A stretch of 25,791 nt of DNA from Bacteriovoracaceae bacterium (GTDB lineage: Bacteria; Bdellovibrionota; Bacteriovoracia; Bacteriovoracales; Bacteriovoracaceae): assembly GCA_023151145.1 (NCBI GenBank), contig JAKLJM010000002.1:1-25791 (forward strand), in the 5' to 3' direction. This document shows positions 21,810 to 25,791 of this stretch, piece after piece (the first letter of the stretch is position 1; every line of letters starts with the position of its first letter). The position numbers and the translations under genes are program-made. The notes under the pieces are model-generated. The model searched no databases. It was not told the origin of the DNA and saw only the letters and a program-made list of their open reading frames with translations.

Positions 21810-22196
21810 TTATAATGATGCTAAAAAGCTGTTATATTCATCTGCTGATAAAAGTGTGTTGAAATCTGCTGGATTTTTTAATTTGATTTTAATCATCCAA
21901 GCATTGTCGTAAGGTGATTGATTACATGTCTCAGGACTGTTAGGTAAATCAGCATTTGATTCAACAACTACACCATCAACTGGAGAGTATAAATCACTCA
22001 CAGATTTAATAGATTCAACAACGCCAAAAGCTTGGCCATTTTTTAATTCTTTTCCTACTGCAGGTAATTCAACGAAAACAACATCACCAAGTGAAGATTG
22101 TGCGAAGTCGGTAATACCAACAGTTAGGATATCACCTTCTAATTTCGCCCATTCGTGTTCTTTTGTGTATTTTAAATTACTAGGTACGTTTGCCAT
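21810..22196 (-). CDS. gcvH: Glycine cleavage system H protein
   Basis: Lipoyl carrier that shuttles the aminomethyl group from GcvP to GcvT. The 128-residue product has the family landmarks LKYTKEHEWAKLEGD, VGITDFAQSSLGDVVFVELP and ESIKSVSDLYSPVDG, with lipoyl lysine K64. The glycine-cleavage ending NPADFNTLLSADEY is present. The start overlaps the gcvT stop by one base (TAATG), and GGAGG lies nine bases upstream, so it is translationally coupled to gcvT. No gcvP follows; the next gene on this strand is the unknown protein. Confidence 0.96.
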   Translation of the reverse strand: MANVPSNLKYTKEHEWAKLEGDILTVGITDFAQSSLGDVVFVELPAVGKELKNGQAFGVVESIKSVSDLYSPVDGVVVESNADLPNSPETCNQSPYDNAWMIKIKLKNPADFNTLLSADEYNSFLASL

Positions 22197-23272
22197 TATT
22201 TATGTCCTCCGGTTACAAAAGCTTTTGTGTGTACAATCGCTTCATATTGTTGGTTTCTAATATCGATATAATATTTTTTATCAGCAGAAATTTTAGCTTT
22301 TTCAACTAAGGCCAGTGCGATGCCCTTATTGTTAATAACTGACATTGTTCCAGAAGTTACTTTACCAATGACTTCTTTGTCTCCATTAAGAACAGAATAT
22401 CCTTCGCGAGGAATTCCTTTATCTAGAGAAAGTTTTACTAATTGGTATTTCGCTTTGTAGTTTGTGAGTGTTTCTTTAGAAATAAAATTTTCTTTGGTTA
22501 ATTTTACCGTCCAACCTAAGCCTGTATCCAGTGGAGTTACATCATCTGTTAATTCATGGCCATAAAGTGGGTAACAAACTTCTAGACGTAAAACATCTCT
22601 AGCCGCTAGACCACAAGGAACTGCACCTAGAGCCTGAAGTTTAATCCAAAGAGTGCGGGCCATAGCGTGGCTACTGAAAATTTCAAATCCATCTTCACCG
22701 GTATAACCAGTTCTAGCTAAAATGATATTTTCACCATTGAATGCTGCTTCTTTAATTGAGTAGTAAGGAAATTCAGTACTATCTAAAACTTCTAATTTTT
22801 TTAAAATTTCTTCAGTCTTAGGTCCTTGCACGGCAATTAACGAATAATCATCTGAACGATTCGTTAATTCGATGTTAAACCCTTGAGTTTTACTGCTAAT
22901 CCAATTCCAATCTTTTTGAATATTAGAAGCATTCACACAGATGAGGACTTTTTTATCGTTTAATTTATAGGCAATAAGATCGTCAATAATCGTTCCATTC
23001 TCGCGACAAAGTGGAGAGTAGACTGCTTTTAACATCTCAGCGTTTTGAAAATCATTTGTAATTAAGTGATCTACAAATTTGATCGCATCTGGACCGGTGA
23101 CAAAAAATTCACCCATATGGCTTACATCAAATATTCCAACATTATTTCTTACTGCTAAAACTTCATCTTTAACCGATGTATATTGAATTGGCATATCAAA
23201 GCCTGCAAACGGAGCCATTTTTGCTTTTAAAGCAAGGTGATCGCCATGTAACGACGTCTTTAACAATTCCAT
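22196..23272 (-). CDS. gcvT: Aminomethyltransferase (glycine cleavage T protein)
   Basis: GcvT releases ammonia from the aminomethyl-lipoyl arm of GcvH and forms 5,10-methylene-tetrahydrofolate. The 358-residue product has the normal length and full family pattern: AKMAPFAGFDMPIQYTSVK, DVSHMGEFFVTGPDA, the NGTIIDDLIAY segment with the catalytic aspartate pair (97-98), RTGYTGEDGFEIF and GLAARDVLRLEVCYPLYGHE. The start is ATG with AAGG eight bases upstream, 33 bases after folD. FolD uses the GcvT product, which explains the cluster. Confidence 0.96.
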   Translation of the reverse strand: MELLKTSLHGDHLALKAKMAPFAGFDMPIQYTSVKDEVLAVRNNVGIFDVSHMGEFFVTGPDAIKFVDHLITNDFQNAEMLKAVYSPLCRENGTIIDDLIAYKLNDKKVLICVNASNIQKDWNWISSKTQGFNIELTNRSDDYSLIAVQGPKTEEILKKLEVLDSTEFPYYSIKEAAFNGENIILARTGYTGEDGFEIFSSHAMARTLWIKLQALGAVPCGLAARDVLRLEVCYPLYGHELTDDVTPLDTGLGWTVKLTKENFISKETLTNYKAKYQLVKLSLDKGIPREGYSVLNGDKEVIGKVTSGTMSVINNKGIALALVEKAKISADKKYYIDIRNQQYEAIVHTKAFVTGGHK

Positions 23273-23305
23273 GTTTTGAACCTTTGTTGAGAGTGATTTT
23301 TGAGC

Positions 23306-24172
23306 TTAAAGATATAAGCTGTTTTCAGCGGCTTGTAAAAGGTTTTGGGCCAGACTCAAAATAGTCATTTTCCCGACTCCTCCCGGCACTGGAGTGATCG
23401 CTTGAACAAGCTGAACAACGTCTTGAAAATCCACATCACCGCAAGTTTCGTCGTTACTCCATTTATTCATTCCCACATCGATCACAATTTGATGACCTTT
23501 GTCAGAAAGATGAGCGCGTTTTAAGAACTTCGCTTGTCCCATTGCAGTAATGATAATATCAGCGTGTTGCGTATGTTTTTCTATATTTGTAGTAGCACTG
23601 TGGCAAAGAGTAACGGTGGCATTTTTATTTGTGAGCATTAAGGCCAATGGTTTGCCCACAATTAAGCTTCTACCGATGATCGCGATATTTTTTCCCGCCA
23701 CATCGATATTATAAAAATCTAAAAGAGTCATTATTCCTTTCGGTGTACAAGGAGGAAGTGCAGTATTTGAATGCTGGTTTTTTAAAAGGGCAATGAGGTT
23801 TTCTGAATGAAATCCATCCACATCTTTTTCACTGGGAATTAATTCACCAACATTAAGTTGGGATAATTGTCTAGGAAGAGGTAATTGGATTAAACAGCCA
23901 TGAACATTTTTATCCGCAGCAATTTCAGCGGTCTTTTTTACAAAATCATCAGCAGAGATTGTTTCATCAAGCTTAATAATTTCGCATGACGCTCCAATTT
24001 TTTCACAAAACTTTTTTTTATTTTCAGTATAGATTACTGACGCAGGGTTTTGTCCCACTAAAATAACTTTTAATTGAGGTGTAACACCTTTTTCTTTCAA
24101 TTCATTAACGCGTAATCTTAGCGTTTTTAAATGTTTTTTAATGATAGGGGATGCTTTTAATTCTACTGACAC
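23306..24172 (-). CDS. folD: Methylene-THF dehydrogenase/cyclohydrolase FolD
   Basis: Bifunctional enzyme converting 5,10-methylene-THF to 5,10-methenyl-THF (NADP-linked) and then 10-formyl-THF. The 288-residue product equals the usual length. Motifs: the YxxxK pair at Y48/K52 (VIYTENKKKF), HGCLIQLPLP, EKDVDGFH, CTPKG, the nucleotide-binding GRSLIVGKP and the ending TPVPGGVGKMT. The start is GTG with AAGAGG ten bases upstream; no better in-frame start is near. It is first in folD-gcvT-gcvH and diverges from the ruvC operon. Confidence 0.96.
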   Translation of the reverse strand: MSVELKASPIIKKHLKTLRLRVNELKEKGVTPQLKVILVGQNPASVIYTENKKKFCEKIGASCEIIKLDETISADDFVKKTAEIAADKNVHGCLIQLPLPRQLSQLNVGELIPSEKDVDGFHSENLIALLKNQHSNTALPPCTPKGIMTLLDFYNIDVAGKNIAIIGRSLIVGKPLALMLTNKNATVTLCHSATTNIEKHTQHADIIITAMGQAKFLKRAHLSDKGHQIVIDVGMNKWSNDETCGDVDFQDVVQLVQAITPVPGGVGKMTILSLAQNLLQAAENSLYL

Positions 24173-24201
24173 TACTTAAGCCTCTTAAAATTTATTGATC
24201 T

Positions 24202-24231
24202 ATCATAATCCTAAGAAGACTCTTTTTACAA
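24202..24231 (-). promoter_or_regulatory. Probable promoter of folD-gcvT-gcvH
   Basis: On the minus strand TTGTAA (24231-24226) and TATGAT (24207-24202) are 18 bases apart, 4/6 and 5/6 matches to sigma-70 boxes. Its -35 overlaps that of the divergent ruvC-side promoter. No glycine-riboswitch-like fold is visible in the short leader. Confidence 0.45.
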
Positions 24232-24253
24232 AAGAAAAAAAAACACGTAGCAT
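24225..24253 (+). promoter_or_regulatory. Possible promoter of the small-ORF-ruvCAB operon
   Basis: TTTACA (24225-24230) and TAGCAT (24248-24253) with 17-base spacing, placed about 28 bases before the GTG of the 57-codon gene. The two promoters here are back to back and overlap. I see no obvious LexA-type box. Confidence 0.38.
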
Positions 24254-24280
24254 TGAGAAGAATCATATTCTGGAGCTTTC

Positions 24281-24454
24281 GTGAGTTTTTATCTAGGCTT
24301 GGCCATGCAATTAATTGGATTTTCTTCTGTTGGACTTTGTCTTTTTGCAGGCATGTCTAAAGGTGACTATGGTCAATTAGAATTAGTGCAATTTGTCGGT
24401 GGAAGCGCCGTTTTTTATTTTGGAACCTTAATTAAATCAAAGGCTGGTCGTTAA
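24281..24454 (+). CDS. 57-residue membrane protein upstream of ruvC
   Basis: A short open frame, GTG start with GGAG five bases upstream (24272-24275). The 57-residue product has two hydrophobic segments (about 3-23 and 36-50) joined by a polar turn (MSKGDYGQLE) and a basic C-terminus (IKSKAGR), as in a two-helix inner-membrane hairpin protein. Its TAA overlaps the ruvC ATG by one base (TAATG), the sign of translational coupling. The ribosome site, the hydrophobic pattern and the exact fit to ruvC argue that it is real. I do not recognise a family, and any link to recombination is only from position. Confidence 0.65.
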   Translation: MSFYLGLAMQLIGFSSVGLCLFAGMSKGDYGQLELVQFVGGSAVFYFGTLIKSKAGR

Positions 24455-24966
24455 TGATCATTTTAGGAATTGACCCTGGGTCACGCAAGGCAGGTTTTTC
24501 TGTTTTAGAAGTGCAAGGGAAGAAAATGACTTATATCGCCTCAGGAGTGATGAAGTTTGACCATGTCGATGAGTTTATTGATCGTTTAGGATTAATTTAC
24601 CAAGCTTGCGATGAACTCATTACAAAATATCAACCAGAAGAAGTGGCCATTGAAAGTTTGATTTACGTAAAAAGTGTGGAAGCCCTTTCTAAGCTTGCAC
24701 AAGCAAGAGGGGCGATGATCGCTGCTTTTAAAAAAGAATCTACTTTAAAAGTTTTTGAGTATTCACCAAACCTCATCAAGTCATCTGTGACAGGGCATGG
24801 TCATGCAGCGAAAGATGCTGTGGATCGTTCGTTGTCAATGATGTTTGGAAAAATGACTTTTAAAACTAACGATGAATCAGATGCGCTAGCAATAGCCGTT
24901 TGTCATGCACTCAATAGAACATATCATTTAAAAACAATGACCAAGGCAAAAGGAATTTCACCATGA
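24454..24966 (+). CDS. ruvC: Holliday junction endonuclease RuvC
   Basis: RuvC dimer cuts Holliday junctions loaded by RuvAB. The 170-residue product has the four catalytic acids in their expected motifs: D7 (GIDPGS), E67 (VAIESLIY), D140 and D143 (NDESDALAIA). Other landmarks are ALSKLAQARGA and the VTGHGHAAKDAV loop. Length is normal. The start overlaps the stop of the 57-residue gene, and its stop overlaps the ruvA start (ATGA). Confidence 0.96.
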   Translation: MIILGIDPGSRKAGFSVLEVQGKKMTYIASGVMKFDHVDEFIDRLGLIYQACDELITKYQPEEVAIESLIYVKSVEALSKLAQARGAMIAAFKKESTLKVFEYSPNLIKSSVTGHGHAAKDAVDRSLSMMFGKMTFKTNDESDALAIAVCHALNRTYHLKTMTKAKGISP

Positions 24967-25637
24967 TTGGATTTTTATCAGGTTTAGTATTATTCAGTGA
25001 TGGACAAGAAGTTATTTTGCAAACTCCATCTGGATTAGGTTACCAAATCTATTATCATAAAGTTTTAGTAGAAGGCTCATCAGCTTCGGTTTTTATTTCC
25101 CATATTATTCGTGAAGATTCAGAAACACTTTTTGGTTTTTCTAGTTTACGGGCCAAAAAAATGTTTGAATTACTTTTATCAGTAAAAGGTATTGGTCCAA
25201 AATCCGCCTATGCTATGGTGGCGACACTTTCTATCGATGACATCATTACGGCGGTAAAATTAGAATCAAAAAATACACTGACAAAAGTTCCTGGCTTAGG
25301 AACTAAAGGTGCTTCACAAATTATTTTAGATTTATCTAATAAGATCGATCGCGTGAAGATGTACTCTGATGCAACAATTAAAGGACATTTAGTGGGAACT
25401 CCTTCGGAATTTTCTGCCGTGGAATTACCGCTAATGGAAAAAGCTCCTACCGCAACTACAATAAACCAAAATCAAGAATTAATTAATCAGCACCAAATTA
25501 TGCAAGATACACTAATGGCTTGCAAAGAGCTTGGGTTTAAAGAAGATAAGATTATTCCAGTGGCCCAAAGAATTTTGGCCGCTAACTTAATTCATAAACC
25601 AGAACAACTAATTCATTTAGTTTTGAAAGAGATGTAA
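24963..25637 (+). CDS. ruvA: Holliday junction branch migration protein RuvA
   Basis: RuvA tetramer holds the junction for the RuvB motor. The N-terminal OB-fold part (MIGFLSGLVL to REDSETLFGF, about 1-58) is followed by two helix-hairpin-helix motifs (LLSVKGIGPKSA, about 71-82, and LTKVPGLGTKGA, about 106-117). The RuvB-binding C-terminal domain is at about 175-224. At 224 residues it is a little longer than usual, because the linker before the last domain is extended and Thr/Asn/Gln-rich. AAAGGA lies eight bases before the ATG. Confidence 0.95.
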   Translation: MIGFLSGLVLFSDGQEVILQTPSGLGYQIYYHKVLVEGSSASVFISHIIREDSETLFGFSSLRAKKMFELLLSVKGIGPKSAYAMVATLSIDDIITAVKLESKNTLTKVPGLGTKGASQIILDLSNKIDRVKMYSDATIKGHLVGTPSEFSAVELPLMEKAPTATTINQNQELINQHQIMQDTLMACKELGFKEDKIIPVAQRILAANLIHKPEQLIHLVLKEM

Positions 25638-25640
25638 TTT

Positions 25641-25791
25641 ATGGATTCAGAACGTTTAATGACTGGTGAAGTTCAAAATGAAGAAACCAGACAAGAAGTT
25701 TTATTAAGACCAAATAATTTTGACGAGTACGTTGGACAAAGAAAAGTTGTTAAAAATATCGAAGTCATGGTTGAGTCAGCGAAAATTCGCC
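25641..25791 (+). CDS. ruvB: RuvB branch migration helicase, N-terminal part
   Basis: Only the first 50 codons are in the window; the gene runs off the end. The visible part carries the RuvB hallmark LRPNNFDEYVGQRKVVKNI, which precedes the AAA+ Walker A motif in this family. It begins three bases after the ruvA stop, giving the order small ORF-ruvC-ruvA-ruvB. Confidence 0.92.
   Translation, partial: MDSERLMTGEVQNEETRQEVLLRPNNFDEYVGQRKVVKNIEVMVESAKIR

Noticed and set aside
1..25791. Mobile element, phage, CRISPR or defence system
   Set aside because: No transposase, integrase, phage or Cas-like protein, no direct-repeat array and no target duplications are visible; the desaturase gene lacks flanking repeats that would mark an insertion.

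Overview
The window is AT-rich and tightly packed. It looks like chromosomal core sequence of a Gram-negative, flagellated bacterium, most likely a Bacteriovorax/Peredibacter-type member of Bdellovibrionota. That placement is an inference. It rests on the flagellar gene order flgF-flgG-flgA-flgH-flgI / flgJ-flgM-flgN-flgK-flgL-csrA-fliW, the BatE-like TPR-SH3 protein, the low GC content, and a desaturase that would suit a sphingolipid-making bacterium. I see no tRNA, rRNA, CRISPR array, insertion sequence or prophage gene.

Layout. At 24-1391 (-) is a class III aminotransferase. At 1475-3846 (+) is a compact operon of a TPR/SH3 membrane protein, a cyclic-nucleotide-binding protein and an AI-2E-family permease. 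At 3907-5403 (+) are bamD and a TPR protein, closed by a strong bidirectional terminator at 5409-5443. From 16016 back to 5442 (-) runs a flagellar rod, ring and hook-junction cluster that ends in csrA and fliW. It is split between flgI and flgJ by an oppositely oriented gene at 10579-11589, whose product closely resembles eukaryotic sphingolipid delta-4 desaturase (DES1). At 16223-21273 (+) are xseB, a patatin-like lipoprotein that has lost its catalytic serine, a class A penicillin-binding protein and a TonB-type protein. At 21274-21570 (-) is a small unknown gene. At 21810-24172 (-) is a one-carbon cluster, folD-gcvT-gcvH. At 24281-25791 (+) are a 57-residue membrane protein, ruvC, ruvA and the start of ruvB.

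How the parts work together. The flagellar genes supply the distal rod (FlgF, FlgG), the rod-assembly factor (FlgJ), the P and L rings (FlgI, FlgH, with chaperone FlgA), the hook-filament junction (FlgK, FlgL, with chaperone FlgN), the late-gene anti-sigma factor (FlgM) and the FliW-CsrA post-transcriptional switch. The xseB-to-TonB block and bamD are mainly envelope-building genes. GcvT, GcvH and FolD pass C1 units from glycine to folate. RuvABC resolves Holliday junctions.

The observations most worth checking are: the DES1-like gene nested in the flagellar cluster; a Sec-type signal peptide in front of an otherwise normal FlgG; the patatin-like lipoprotein with GTEMG in place of GxSxG; hairpins presenting GGA over the Shine-Dalgarno sites of flgJ and of the pseudo-patatin gene, which are CsrA-type sites; a terminator hairpin that contains the ribosome-binding site of the TonB-like gene; and a small membrane protein translationally coupled to ruvC.
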